This document shows, in pieces, positions 16,344 through 25,487 of a DNA stretch of 64,000 nt. This stretch comes from Paraburkholderia hiiakae (GTDB lineage Bacteria > Pseudomonadota > Gammaproteobacteria > Burkholderiales > Burkholderiaceae). The stretch covers positions 84,207-148,206 of the forward strand of contig NZ_CAJHCQ010000021.1 of assembly GCF_904848665.1 (NCBI RefSeq), given 5' to 3'. The position numbers and the translations under genes are program-made. The notes below the pieces were generated by a model that worked only from the letters and a program-made list of their open reading frames with translations, was not told where the DNA came from and searched no databases. The stretch's first letter is position 1. Each line of letters starts with the position of its first letter.

Positions 16344-17327
16344 TTATCGCGCGCCCGGCTCGCGGCGGTGCGCCCCGTAAATGTCGGCGCTCACTTGCCG
16401 CAACGCCTCGATCATCACGCTCGCCGCGGGCGTGAAGAGGCGATCCGCGCGCGTGATGATGCCGAAGTCGTCCATCTGGCAATCCATCGGCACGGGCAGG
16501 ATCGCGACCATGCCGTGCGCCGCGTAGTAGTGCGCCACATCCTCGGTGAGCACGGCGATCATGTCGCTTTGCTCAAGCACGCGCGTGATGAAGAGCAGCG
16601 CGGGCGTTTCCACCACGTTCGAAGGGGGCGCGAGGCTCGCGCGCTGGAACATCAGCTCGAAGCGATGGCGCAGCACGCTGCCAACTGGCGGCACGACCCA
16701 CGTGGCGCGCGCGATGTCGGCGAGCGCGATTGGTTGGGGTTTATCCGCTGCCTGCCCGAGCATGGGATGCCCCGGCCGAACCACGGCGCATACCGGCTCG
16801 CCCGCGAGCGGCTCGTAGCGCAACTGGAGCTTGTCGTGCTCGGCGGAAAGGCGGCCCAGCACCACGTCGAGCTTGTCTTGCGCCAGATGTTCGAGCAGCA
16901 CGTTGCTGGCGTCGATCTCCACGGATACGCGCAGGTTTGCATGCGTGCGCTTGACCGCCGCGACGGCGGCCGGCAGCACGCGCACGCCCGGCGAGGTGAT
17001 CGCGCCCACCGCGACGTGGCCAAGGCGCCCCGCCTTGAGCGCGCTCAGTTCCTCCTGCGCCTGGTCGAGGCTACCGAGCACGGCGCGCGCGTGGCGGATC
17101 AGGGCGTCGCCGTACAGCGTGGGCCGCATGCCCCGCGGCATGCGCTCGAACAGCACCGCGCCGAGCATGTCCTCGAGCTCCCGCAGGAGCTTCGACGCAG
17201 CAGGCTGCGTCATGTTCAGCGCCGCGGCCGCGCGGTGAATGTTGCCCTCCTCGGCCAGCGCCACGACGAGGAGCAATTGCCGCGTTTTCAGCCGCGTGCG
17301 CACGTACCAGGGGCTCGAATCGAGCAT
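16344..17327 (-). CDS. LysR-type regulator of the arabinose operon (GbpR-like)
   Basis: A 327-residue LysR-family regulator. The winged helix-turn-helix lies at about residues 12-70 (LVVALAEEGNIHRAAAALNM then TQPAASKLLRELEDMLG), followed by a periplasmic-binding-protein-like effector domain. It is divergent from the sugar acid dehydratase operon that starts at 17494, the classical arrangement for a LysR activator and its target. Its overall appearance resembles GbpR, the regulator of galactose and arabinose uptake genes in Azospirillum and Agrobacterium; that equivalence is an inference from text and context. An inverted repeat with LysR-type spacing lies between the two genes. Confidence 0.87.
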   Translation of the reverse strand: MLDSSPWYVRTRLKTRQLLLVVALAEEGNIHRAAAALNMTQPAASKLLRELEDMLGAVLFERMPRGMRPTLYGDALIRHARAVLGSLDQAQEELSALKAGRLGHVAVGAITSPGVRVLPAAVAAVKRTHANLRVSVEIDASNVLLEHLAQDKLDVVLGRLSAEHDKLQLRYEPLAGEPVCAVVRPGHPMLGQAADKPQPIALADIARATWVVPPVGSVLRHRFELMFQRASLAPPSNVVETPALLFITRVLEQSDMIAVLTEDVAHYYAAHGMVAILPVPMDCQMDDFGIITRADRLFTPAASVMIEALRQVSADIYGAHRREPGAR

Positions 17328-17372
17328 GTTTCCGCCTGATTTCCCAAATAGTTTTAGGTGTTTATACCAATG

Positions 17373-17388
17373 CCGATTTCGATATCGG
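17373..17388. promoter_or_regulatory. Candidate LysR-type operator CCGAT-N6-ATCGG
   Basis: An exact 5-bp dyad with a 6-bp spacer lies 46 bp from the LysR start and about 105 bp from the dehydratase ATG. Symmetry and location suit autoregulation plus activation of the divergent sugar operon. Confidence 0.45.
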
Positions 17389-17493
17389 AAGCGTCCATTT
17401 TTTCATTAGAAGGTTATCAGACTTCTCCATAGACTGTGCCGGACGAAACGATTGAACTTATCGGCGAACTACTCGCACCACAAGACGAACACG

Positions 17494-19245
17494 ATGTCGG
17501 ATACCAAACCCAAACTGCGCTCCCAACAGTGGTTCGGCACCACGGACAAGAACGGCTTCATGTACCGAAGCTGGATGAAGAATCAGGGCATCCCCGATCA
17601 CGAATTCGATGGTCGCCCGATCATCGGTATCTGCAACACCTGGTCGGAACTCACGCCCTGCAATGCGCACTTCCGCAAGCTCGCCGAGCACGTGAAGCGC
17701 GGCATTTATGAAGCCGGTGGCTTTCCGGTCGAGTTCCCGGTGTTCTCGAACGGCGAATCGAACCTGCGCCCCTCGGCCATGCTCACGCGCAATCTCGCCT
17801 CCATGGACGTGGAAGAGGCGATTCGCGGCAACCCCATCGACGCCGTCGTCCTGCTGTGCGGCTGCGACAAGACCACGCCCGCGCTCCTGATGGGCGCCGC
17901 GAGCGTGGACGTGCCCGCCATCGTCGTGACGGGTGGCCCGATGCTCAACGGCAAGCACGAAGGACGCGACATTGGCTCGGGCACGGTGGTGTGGCGGCTG
18001 CACGAGGAACTGAAGGCGGGCGAAATCAACCTGCATCAGTTCCTTTCGGCCGAAGCGGGCATGTCGCGCTCGGCGGGCACGTGCAACACCATGGGCACCG
18101 CCTCGACGATGGCCTGCATGGCCGAGTCGCTAGGCGTTTCGCTGCCGCACAACGCCGCGATTCCGGCCGTGGATGCGCGCCGCTACGTGCTCGCGCATAT
18201 GTCGGGCATCCGCATCGTGCAGATGGCGCTGGAAGACCTGAAACTCTCTAAGATCCTCACGCGTGAAGCGTTCGAGAACGCGATTCGCACGAACGCGGCC
18301 ATCGGCGGCTCGACCAACGCCGTGATTCACCTGAAGGCGATTGCGGGCCGCATCGGCGTGGACCTCGAACTCGAAGACTGGCAGCGCATTGGCCGCAACA
18401 CGCCGACCATCGTCGATCTGCAGCCTTCGGGCCGCTTCCTGATGGAAGAGTTCTACTACGCAGGCGGGCTGCCGGCGGTGCTGCGCCGGCTTGGCGAAGC
18501 GAATCTGCTGCCGCATCCCGATGCGCTCACCGTGAACGGCAAGTCCATCTGGGACAACGTGCGCGAAGCGCCCAACTATAACGACGAAGTGATTCGTCAG
18601 CTCGACAACCCATTGATCGCTGACGGCGGCATTTGTATCCTGCGCGGCAATCTCGCGCCGCGCGGCGCGGTGCTCAAGCCTTCGGCGGCTACGCCCGAGT
18701 TGCTCAAGCATCGCGGCCGCGCCGTGGTGTTCGAAAACTTCGACCACTACAAGGCGACCATCGGCGACGAGTCGCTCGACGTCGACAAAGACTCCATTCT
18801 CGTGATGAAGAACTGCGGCCCGCGCGGCTACCCCGGCATGGCCGAGGTCGGCAACATGGGCCTGCCGCCCAAGCTGCTGCGCCAGGGCGTGAAAGACATG
18901 GTGCGCATTTCGGATGCGCGCATGAGCGGCACGGCTTACGGCACGGTGGTGCTGCACGTCGCGCCCGAAGCTGCGGCCGGTGGCCCGCTCGCGGCCGTGC
19001 GCAACGGCGACTGGATCGAGCTGGATTGCGAATCGGGGCGCCTGCATCTGGACATCAGCGACGAGGAACTCGAGCGCCGCTTGAGCGATGTCGATCCGGC
19101 CGCGGCGCCTGGCGTGGCGGAGCACCTGGGCAAGGGTGGCTACGCGCGCCTCTATATCGATCACGTGCTGCAGGCCGACGAAGGTTGCGATCTCGACTTC
19201 CTCGTGGGCAAGCGCGGGGCGGCAGTGCCGCGGCATTCGCACTGA
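17494..19245 (+). CDS. IlvD/Edd-family sugar acid dehydratase, probably L-arabinonate dehydratase
   Basis: A 583-residue Fe-S/Mg dehydratase that converts an aldonate to its 2-keto-3-deoxy acid. The start at 17494 is set by comparison with the related gene at 38692, because both proteins then begin a few residues before a shared KPKLRS segment. The three cluster cysteines are visible in ICNTWSELTPCN, GCDKTTP and GTCNTMGTAST. The group with N-terminal WFGTTDKNGFMYRSWMKNQG contains L-arabinonate and related sugar acid dehydratases. The adjoining genes encode L-arabinose-dehydrogenase-like and 2-keto-3-deoxyarabonate-dehydratase-like proteins and AraFGH, so L-arabinonate is the most likely substrate. 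This is the first gene of a rightward operon. Confidence 0.87.
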   Translation: MSDTKPKLRSQQWFGTTDKNGFMYRSWMKNQGIPDHEFDGRPIIGICNTWSELTPCNAHFRKLAEHVKRGIYEAGGFPVEFPVFSNGESNLRPSAMLTRNLASMDVEEAIRGNPIDAVVLLCGCDKTTPALLMGAASVDVPAIVVTGGPMLNGKHEGRDIGSGTVVWRLHEELKAGEINLHQFLSAEAGMSRSAGTCNTMGTASTMACMAESLGVSLPHNAAIPAVDARRYVLAHMSGIRIVQMALEDLKLSKILTREAFENAIRTNAAIGGSTNAVIHLKAIAGRIGVDLELEDWQRIGRNTPTIVDLQPSGRFLMEEFYYAGGLPAVLRRLGEANLLPHPDALTVNGKSIWDNVREAPNYNDEVIRQLDNPLIADGGICILRGNLAPRGAVLKPSAATPELLKHRGRAVVFENFDHYKATIGDESLDVDKDSILVMKNCGPRGYPGMAEVGNMGLPPKLLRQGVKDMVRISDARMSGTAYGTVVLHVAPEAAAGGPLAAVRNGDWIELDCESGRLHLDISDEELERRLSDVDPAAAPGVAEHLGKGGYARLYIDHVLQADEGCDLDFLVGKRGAAVPRHSH

Positions 19246-19327
19246 GCGTCTGATGCACGGAGGCAGGGCACACCGGCGCCCTGAGTGCGCGAAATTAGCG
19301 AGGGTGCGCCGGCAAGAAGAAATACAG

Positions 19328-19375
19328 CCATGCTTTGCATGGGACCGCACTAACGCTAAAGCGTAAAGTGCGGTC
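19328..19375. repeat. Two tandem hairpins inside the arabinose operon
   Basis: CCATGC-TTT-GCATGG (19328-19342) is followed immediately by a longer dyad whose outer arms GACCGCACT (19343-19351) and AGTGCGGTC (19367-19375) pair exactly, with an inner ACGCT/AGCGT pairing. The second hairpin ends 5 bases before the AGGAG of the MFS transporter gene. It could stabilise or process the operon mRNA, or lower expression of the downstream genes. Confidence 0.65.
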
Positions 19376-19390
19376 GACACAGGAGACACG

Positions 19391-20746
19391 ATGACGAACC
19401 CGCAGGTGCTGCAACACGATAGCCCCGCCGCGCTGGCAAGCGCCAGCGGCGAGGAAAAGCACATCGTCGGCCATATCGCGCGCCGGCTCCTGCCGTTTCT
19501 CGCGCTGATCTATGTGGTGGCGTATATCGACCGTACCGTGGTTGGCTTCGCGAAGCTGCACATGAACGCGGCCGTGGGCCTTTCCGACGCCGCCTATGGC
19601 CTGGGCGCAGGTCTCTTCTTCATCGGCTATTTCCTTTGCGAGGTGCCGAGCAATCTCGCGCTCGCGCGCTTCGGCGCGCGCGTGTGGTTCGCGCGCATTC
19701 TGTTCACGTGGGGCGTGATCACGATGCTTATGGCGCTCGTGAGCGGCCCGAAGAGCTTCTACGCGTTGCGCTTTTTGCTGGGCGCGGCGGAGGCGGGGCT
19801 TTATCCGGGCATTCTGTATTTCCTCACGCAGTGGTTTCCCATGCGCCACCGCGCGCGCGTCATCGGTCTTTTAGTGCTCGCGCAGCCCATCGCGGGCATC
19901 GTGACCGGCCCGATTGCGGGCGCGCTGCTCGAAACGCACGGCTTTTTCGGTATGTCGAACTGGCAGACGCTCTTCGTTGTGAGCGGCCTGCCCGCCGTGC
20001 TGCTGTGCATCCCCACGCTGCGCCTGCTGCCCGAGTCGCCCGCGCACGCGCGCTGGCTCGACGACACCGAGCGCCGCTGGATCGAGCGCGAACTCGCCGC
20101 CGACCAGCGCGCCTACAGCCTCGACACGCACCGCAACCCGTTCAGCGCGCTCAAGGACCGCCGCGTGTTACTGCTGGCGCTGCTGTTCCTGCCGTTTCCG
20201 CTATGCATCTATGGTTTGTCGCTCTGGTTGCCTACCATTATCAAGGCGTTCGGCGTGAGCGATTCCACGGCCGGCCTGCTTTCCGCGGTTCCTTATCTGT
20301 TCGCGGTGGCTGGCTTGCTGCTCGTGCCGCGCCATTCGGACAAGCATCGCGAGCGCTACGGCCACATCGTCGTGGTCTCGGGCGTCGCGGCGCTGACGAT
20401 GGCTGCGAGCGCGTGGTTTCACGCGCCGGCGCTGCAACTGCTGTTCATCTGCCTGACCGCTTTCTCGATCTACTCGATTCAGGCCGTGGTCTGGGCGCTG
20501 CCCGGCGAGTTCCTCACCGGCGCGAGCGCGGCCGTGGGGATCGCGACGATCAACTCGCTCGCGAATCTCGGCGGCTATCTCGGCCCCTATGGCATCGGGC
20601 TCATCAAGGACGCTACGGGCAGCCTCGCGGCCGGGCTTTACTTTCTCGCGGCCACGCTGGTCTTCGCGGTGCTCGTGACGTTCGCCGTGCGCGCGGTGCT
20701 GCGCACGCCCCAACGCGGCACTGGAGAACTGGCGAGCGAATCGTGA
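19391..20746 (+). CDS. MFS transporter, anion:cation symporter (sugar acid) family
   Basis: A 451-residue, 12-helix major facilitator. AGGAG is placed 5 bases before the ATG. The sequence has the usual pattern of the sugar-acid/anion symporter branch: LPFLALIYVVAYIDRTVVGF in helix 1, GAGLFFIGYFLCEVPSNLAL in helix 2, and GAAEAGLYPGILYFLTQWFP in helix 4-5. Members carry hexuronates, galactonate, tartrate and similar acids. Placed between a dehydratase and the keto-acid enzyme, it may import arabinonate or another aldonate, giving the cell an alternative entry point below the sugar dehydrogenase. Substrate inferred from context only. Confidence 0.86.
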   Translation: MTNPQVLQHDSPAALASASGEEKHIVGHIARRLLPFLALIYVVAYIDRTVVGFAKLHMNAAVGLSDAAYGLGAGLFFIGYFLCEVPSNLALARFGARVWFARILFTWGVITMLMALVSGPKSFYALRFLLGAAEAGLYPGILYFLTQWFPMRHRARVIGLLVLAQPIAGIVTGPIAGALLETHGFFGMSNWQTLFVVSGLPAVLLCIPTLRLLPESPAHARWLDDTERRWIERELAADQRAYSLDTHRNPFSALKDRRVLLLALLFLPFPLCIYGLSLWLPTIIKAFGVSDSTAGLLSAVPYLFAVAGLLLVPRHSDKHRERYGHIVVVSGVAALTMAASAWFHAPALQLLFICLTAFSIYSIQAVVWALPGEFLTGASAAVGIATINSLANLGGYLGPYGIGLIKDATGSLAAGLYFLAATLVFAVLVTFAVRAVLRTPQRGTGELASES

Positions 20747-20786
20747 AGGCGCGGCCTGACACCCTTACTCAAGCAGGACTGAAGAC

Positions 20787-21716
20787 ATGACTACGAGCCG
20801 TACGCCCCGCTACCGGGGCATTTTCCCCGTCGTGCCGACCACGTTCACCGAAACCGGCGAACTGGATCTGGCAAGCCAGAAGCGCGCCGTCGACTTAATG
20901 ATCGACGCGGGCTCGGACGGCCTGTGCATTCTCGCGAACTTTTCGGAGCAGTTCTCGCTCTCCGACGACGAACGCGAACTCATCACGCGCACCGTGCTCG
21001 AGCACGTGGCGGGCCGCGTGCCCGTGATCGTGACGACCACGCACTACGGGACGTCGATTGCCGCCGCGCGCAGCAAACGCGCGCAGGAGCAGGGAGCGGC
21101 GATGGTGATGCTCATGCCGCCGTATCACGGCGCGACGTTCCGCGTGCCCGAGCAGCAGATCTACGACTTCTACGCGCGCGTGTCTGACGCGATCGACATT
21201 CCGATCATGATTCAGGACGCGCCCGCGAGCGGCACGGTGCTCTCCGCCGCGTTCCTCGCGCGCATGGCTCGCGAGATCGAACAAGTCTCGTACTTCAAGA
21301 TCGAAACGCCGGGCGCGGCGAACAAGCTGCGCGAGCTGATCAAGCTGGCCGGCGAGGCAGCCGAAGGCCCGTGGGACGGCGAAGAAGGCATCACGCTGCT
21401 CGCCGATCTCAACGCTGGCGCGACCGGCTCGATGACGGGCGGCGGCTTTCCGGACGGCATTCGCCCGATTATCGAAGCCCATCGCGAAGGCCGCACCGAC
21501 GACGCATTCGCGCTTTATCAGAAGTGGCTGCCGCTCATCAATCACGAGAACCGCCAGGCGGGCCTGCTGGCCTGCAAGTCGCTGATGAAGGAAGGCGGCG
21601 TGATCGAGTGCGAGCTGCCGCGCCACCCGCTGCCCGCGATGAATCCCGCGACGCGCACCGAGTTGATCGAGATTGCGCGTCGCCTCGATCCGCTCGTTCT
21701 GCGCTGGGGTAAATAA
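20787..21716 (+). CDS. DHDPS-family L-2-keto-3-deoxyarabonate dehydratase-like protein
   Basis: A 309-residue TIM-barrel enzyme of the dihydrodipicolinate synthase/N-acetylneuraminate lyase family. The Schiff-base lysine is in SYFKIETPGAANKL near residue 170, and a GTSIAAARSKRAQEQGA segment and LPPYHG-like MLMPPYHG follow the family. The text is very close to what I recall of the Azospirillum enzyme that dehydrates L-2-keto-3-deoxyarabonate to alpha-ketoglutarate semialdehyde (for example GIFPVVPTTFTETGELDL and LADLNAGATGSMTGGG). It follows a sugar acid dehydratase and precedes an L-arabinose-dehydrogenase-like gene, which supports this rather than an aldolase role. An aldolase activity cannot be excluded by sequence reading alone. 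Confidence 0.86.
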   Translation: MTTSRTPRYRGIFPVVPTTFTETGELDLASQKRAVDLMIDAGSDGLCILANFSEQFSLSDDERELITRTVLEHVAGRVPVIVTTTHYGTSIAAARSKRAQEQGAAMVMLMPPYHGATFRVPEQQIYDFYARVSDAIDIPIMIQDAPASGTVLSAAFLARMAREIEQVSYFKIETPGAANKLRELIKLAGEAAEGPWDGEEGITLLADLNAGATGSMTGGGFPDGIRPIIEAHREGRTDDAFALYQKWLPLINHENRQAGLLACKSLMKEGGVIECELPRHPLPAMNPATRTELIEIARRLDPLVLRWGK

Positions 21717-21772
21717 ATCATTCGTCATCCAGAATAAATAATTTCCCTGAAACAAAGGGGCGGAGATACGTC

Positions 21773-22702
21773 ATGAAAGCGTCCTATACGTTGGGCATCG
21801 TCGGCGTGGGCAAGATCGCGCGCGACCAGCATCTGCCTGCTATCGCGGGCAATCCCGGCTTCGAACTCGTGGCGTGCGCGAGCCGTAATGCAGAAGTGGA
21901 GAACGTGCGCAACTACAAGGACATTGGCGCGCTGCTGGCCGCCGAGTCCGACCTCGACGCCGTGTCGCTGTGCGCGCCGCCGCAGGTGCGTTACGCGCAG
22001 GCACGCGCCGCGCTCGAAGCGGGCAAGCACGTGATGCTCGAAAAGCCGCCGGGCGCGAGCGTGAGCGAAGTCGAGGCGCTGCGCGAACTCGCGCAAAAGC
22101 GCGGGCGCACGCTGTTCACCACGTGGCATTCGCGCTGCGCGAGCGCTGTCGAACCCGCGCGCGCGTGGCTCGCCGAGCGCACCATCCGCGCCGTGCACGT
22201 GCGCTGGAAGGAAGACGTGCGCCGCTGGCATCCGGGTCAACAGTGGATCTGGGAGCCAGGCGGCCTGGGCGTGTTCGATCCGGGCATCAACGCGCTTTCC
22301 ATCGTCACGCGCATCCTGCCACGCGAAGTGCTGTTGCAGGGCGCAACGCTGCACGTGCCGAGTGACTGCGCCACGCCGATCGCCGCGGAACTCGACTGTA
22401 TCGACACCGACGGCGTGCCCGTGCGCGCCGAGTTCGACTGGCGCCACGGTCCGGTCGAGCAATGGGAAATCGATGTGGAGACAACGGACGGCCTGCTGTC
22501 GATCGCGGAAGGCGGCAAGCGTCTCGCGATTGCGGGCGAGCCGGTCGCGCTCGAAGCCGAACGGGAATATTCGGCGCTCTATGAACGTTTTCATTGGTTG
22601 ATCGCCCACGGCACCGACGACGTGGACGTGCGCCCGCTGCGCCTCGTGGCGGATGCGTTCCTGCTCGGCAGGCACGTCGAAGTCGAGGCCTTTGGCCACT
22701 GA
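21773..22702 (+). CDS. Gfo/Idh/MocA-family L-arabinose (D-galactose) 1-dehydrogenase
   Basis: A 309-residue NAD(P)-dependent oxidoreductase that oxidises the anomeric carbon of L-arabinose or D-galactose to the lactone. The Rossmann fold begins at once (GIVGVGKIARDQHLPAI), the family Lys sits in HVMLEKPPGASVSEVEAL near residue 95, and the C-terminal substrate domain has WIWEPGGLGVFDPGINALSI. The protein closely resembles, from memory, the characterised Azospirillum brasilense L-arabinose 1-dehydrogenase. A GGAG site lies upstream of the ATG. It supplies the first step of the pathway; the lactonase needed next was not found in the window and may be elsewhere or spontaneous. Confidence 0.88.
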   Translation: MKASYTLGIVGVGKIARDQHLPAIAGNPGFELVACASRNAEVENVRNYKDIGALLAAESDLDAVSLCAPPQVRYAQARAALEAGKHVMLEKPPGASVSEVEALRELAQKRGRTLFTTWHSRCASAVEPARAWLAERTIRAVHVRWKEDVRRWHPGQQWIWEPGGLGVFDPGINALSIVTRILPREVLLQGATLHVPSDCATPIAAELDCIDTDGVPVRAEFDWRHGPVEQWEIDVETTDGLLSIAEGGKRLAIAGEPVALEAEREYSALYERFHWLIAHGTDDVDVRPLRLVADAFLLGRHVEVEAFGH

Positions 22703-22779
22703 GTGCTTTCTGCACGCTTGTTTTACGCCTTTTACGCACGACACACACGCAGCAAAACCACACCTGAGGAGACAGGAGC

Positions 22780-23784
22780 ATGACCAGCAAGATCCGCCGC
22801 TTGACCCTTCGTGCCGCATTCGCGGCGATGTGCATCGCCCCGCTCGGCATGAACGTGGCGGCGCACGCCGACTCGCCCGTGAAAATCGGCTTTCTCGTGA
22901 AGATGCCGGAACAGGCATGGTTCATCAACGAGCAGAAGGCCGCCACGGCGCTCGGACAGAAGGAGAACTTCTCGGTGGTGAACATCGGCACGCCGGACGG
23001 CGAGAAGGTGCTCGCCGCTATCGACAACCTCGGCGCGCAAGGCGCACAAGGCTTCGTGATCTGCGCGCCCGACGTGCGTCTCGGACCGGCGATTCAGGCG
23101 CGCGCCAAGCGCTACAACATGAAGTTCGTGACGGTGGACGACCAGCTCGTGGACTCGTCGGGCAAGCCGCTCGCCAACGTGCCGCACCTTGGCATGTCGG
23201 CGCTCAAGATCGGCAACCAGGTGGGCCAGGCGATCACCGACGAAATGAAGCGCCGCGGCTGGAAGCCGGAAGAAGTGGGCGCGCTGCGTATCACCGACTA
23301 TGAACTGCCCACGGCGAAGCTGCGCACGGACGGCGCGACGCAATCGCTGCTGGCGGGCGGCTTCAAGAAGGAAAACATCTTCGACGCCCCGCAAAAGACC
23401 ACCGACGACGAAGGCGGCTTCAATGCGGCGTCGCCGGTGCTCGCACAGCATCCGAACATCAAGAAGTGGGTGGTGTTCGCGCTCAACGAAGAAAGCGTGC
23501 TGGGCGCCGTGCGTGCGACGGAGCAGCTGCACATTGCGTCGGCTGACGTGATCGGCGTGGGCATCAACGGCGCAGGCGAAGCGTTCGCCGAGTTCCAGAA
23601 GAAGCAGCCCACGGGCTTCTACGGCACGATCGCCGTGAGCTCGACGAACCACGGCAAGGATAGTGCCGAGAACCTCATCGACTGGATTCGCGACGGCAAG
23701 CAGCCCATCGCCGACACGCAGACCACCGGCAAGCTGATGACGCGCGACAACTGGACGGCCGTGCGCAGCGAGCTGGGTATCTAA
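22780..23784 (+). CDS. araF: L-arabinose ABC transporter periplasmic binding protein AraF
   Basis: A 334-residue periplasmic sugar-binding protein of the arabinose/xylose/galactose class. A signal peptide of about 30 residues ends at AHA, and the mature start SPVKIGFLVKMPEQAWF has the hinge-type opening of AraF. Other marks are the FVICAPDVRLGPAIQARAKRY region, VDDQLVDSSG, and a late GIGINGAGEA-like VGVGINGAGEA segment, all characteristic of AraF rather than ribose or xylose binders. Translation starts after a consensus AGGAG site. The gene precedes araG and araH in the usual F-G-H order. Confidence 0.92.
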   Translation: MTSKIRRLTLRAAFAAMCIAPLGMNVAAHADSPVKIGFLVKMPEQAWFINEQKAATALGQKENFSVVNIGTPDGEKVLAAIDNLGAQGAQGFVICAPDVRLGPAIQARAKRYNMKFVTVDDQLVDSSGKPLANVPHLGMSALKIGNQVGQAITDEMKRRGWKPEEVGALRITDYELPTAKLRTDGATQSLLAGGFKKENIFDAPQKTTDDEGGFNAASPVLAQHPNIKKWVVFALNEESVLGAVRATEQLHIASADVIGVGINGAGEAFAEFQKKQPTGFYGTIAVSSTNHGKDSAENLIDWIRDGKQPIADTQTTGKLMTRDNWTAVRSELGI

Positions 23785-23828
23785 GTATTGCGTAGAAAGA
23801 TCGAGGCGACGGATAGGGCAGGGATGCA

Positions 23829-25397
23829 ATGACTGAAACGATGACTGATGCGAACGTGCAGGCAGCGGCGAACGCAGCGCGGAACGTAAATGCAAGCGCT
23901 CAACAGGGGAATCGCGCGTATCTGGAGCTCGACGGCATCACCGTGAGCTTTCCGGGCGTGCGTGCGCTCGACCGCGTGGCGCTGGAAGTGCGTGCAGGCG
24001 AAGTGCACGGCTTGATGGGCGAGAACGGCGCGGGTAAATCCACGCTGCTCAAGGTGCTCTCGGGCGTGAACCAGCCGCAGGAAGGCACGCTCAAGCTGAA
24101 TGGCGTGGAGCATCGCTTCACGACCACGAAGGCGGCGCTCGAAGCGGGTATCGCGATCATCTATCAGGAACTGCATCTCGTGCCCGAGCTGACGGTGGCG
24201 GAAAACCTGATGCTCGGGCAGTTGCCCAACCGCCTCGGCGTGCTCGACGAAGGCACGCTCGTCAAGCGCGCGATGGATGAACTCAAGCGCCTTGGCGAGC
24301 GCATCGATCCGCGCACGCCGGTGAAGAATCTTTCCATCGGCCAGCGGCAGATGATCGAAATCGGCAAGGCGCTCATGCGCGACGCGCGCGTGATCGCCTT
24401 CGACGAACCGACCAGCTCGCTCTCGGCGCGCGAGACCGAGAACCTTTTTCGCATCATCAACGCACTGCGCGCGGACGGCCGCGCGATCATCTACGTCACG
24501 CACCGCATGGACGAAGTCTATGAACTGTGCGACCGCGTGACGGTGTTCCGCGACGGCAAGCGCATCGAAACGTTCGATTCGGTGGCGGACCTCGATCGCA
24601 ATCGCCTGATTGCCGCGATGGTGGGCCGCTCGATCGAGGACGTGTACGGCTATCGTCCGCGCGAAGCGGGCGAGGTGCTCATCGAAGCGAAGGGCCTGCT
24701 TGGGCCAGGGCTGGCGGAGCCGGTGTCGTTCACGGCGCGGCGCGGCGAGATCGTCGGTTTCTTCGGGCTCGTGGGCGCGGGGCGCTCGGAACTCATGAAG
24801 CTGATTTACGGCGCGACGCACGCAAGCGCGGGGCACGTCGAACTCGACGGCAAGCGCGTGAATTTCGCAAGCCCCCGCGACGCCGTGCGCGCGGGCCTCG
24901 CGCTATGCCCCGAGGACCGCAAGCAGGAAGGCATCGTCGCGATTGCCTCGGTCGCCGACAACCTGAACATCAGCGCGCGCCGCCACTTCAGCCCCGCGCG
25001 CTTCTTGCTCGACGCGCGGCGCGAGCGCGATCTCGCGCAGGACTACATCAAGAAGCTCGCGATCAAGACGCGCAACGGCGACACGGCCATCGGCACGCTC
25101 TCGGGCGGCAACCAGCAGAAGGTGATTCTGTCGCGCTGGCTCGCTGAGCGCATCGAGGTGTTCCTGATGGACGAGCCCACGCGTGGTATCGACGTGGGCG
25201 CGCGCGCCGAGATCTACAACCTGCTGTACGAGCTCGCGGAAGCGGGCAAGACCGTGATCATGGTGTCGAGCGATCTGGCCGAGGTGATCGGCGTGTCGGA
25301 CCGCATCATCGTGATGCGCGAAGGCCGGATTGCGGGCAGCCTGCCCAAGGCCGAAGCCTCGCCCGACGAATTGATCAAGATGGCGCTGCCGCGCTAA
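23829..25397 (+). CDS. araG: L-arabinose ABC transporter ATP-binding protein AraG
   Basis: A 522-residue double ABC ATPase typical of carbohydrate uptake type 2 systems. The first half has Walker A GENGAGKST near residue 63, signature LSIGQRQ and Walker B VIAFDEPTSSL. The second half has the degenerate GLVGAGRSELM in place of Walker A, an intact LSGGNQQKV and VFLMDEPTRGID. The N-terminal 30 residues before LELDGITVSFPGV are an Ala/Asn-rich extension. It energises uptake through AraH with AraF as receptor. The gap to araF is 44 bp and to araH 90 bp. Confidence 0.93.
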   Translation: MTETMTDANVQAAANAARNVNASAQQGNRAYLELDGITVSFPGVRALDRVALEVRAGEVHGLMGENGAGKSTLLKVLSGVNQPQEGTLKLNGVEHRFTTTKAALEAGIAIIYQELHLVPELTVAENLMLGQLPNRLGVLDEGTLVKRAMDELKRLGERIDPRTPVKNLSIGQRQMIEIGKALMRDARVIAFDEPTSSLSARETENLFRIINALRADGRAIIYVTHRMDEVYELCDRVTVFRDGKRIETFDSVADLDRNRLIAAMVGRSIEDVYGYRPREAGEVLIEAKGLLGPGLAEPVSFTARRGEIVGFFGLVGAGRSELMKLIYGATHASAGHVELDGKRVNFASPRDAVRAGLALCPEDRKQEGIVAIASVADNLNISARRHFSPARFLLDARRERDLAQDYIKKLAIKTRNGDTAIGTLSGGNQQKVILSRWLAERIEVFLMDEPTRGIDVGARAEIYNLLYELAEAGKTVIMVSSDLAEVIGVSDRIIVMREGRIAGSLPKAEASPDELIKMALPR

Positions 25398-25487
25398 CGC
25401 GGACGCTTTTTGTTTTTTGCCTTGCCGGTCGCGTCTGCCGCGAATTGAAGCGAAGCAGCGTAACCGATCCGAAACGATGAACCAGAA

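Noticed and set aside
16269..17339. Long open frame (356 codons) on the plus strand opposite the LysR gene
   Set aside because: Antisense of a well-supported LysR gene; text is His/Arg/Ala-rich as expected of a shadow in GC-rich DNA, with no family motif.
18130..19464. Long minus-strand frame (444 codons) over the first dehydratase
   Set aside because: Shadow of the dehydratase; composition is His/Arg-rich and has no recognisable motif.
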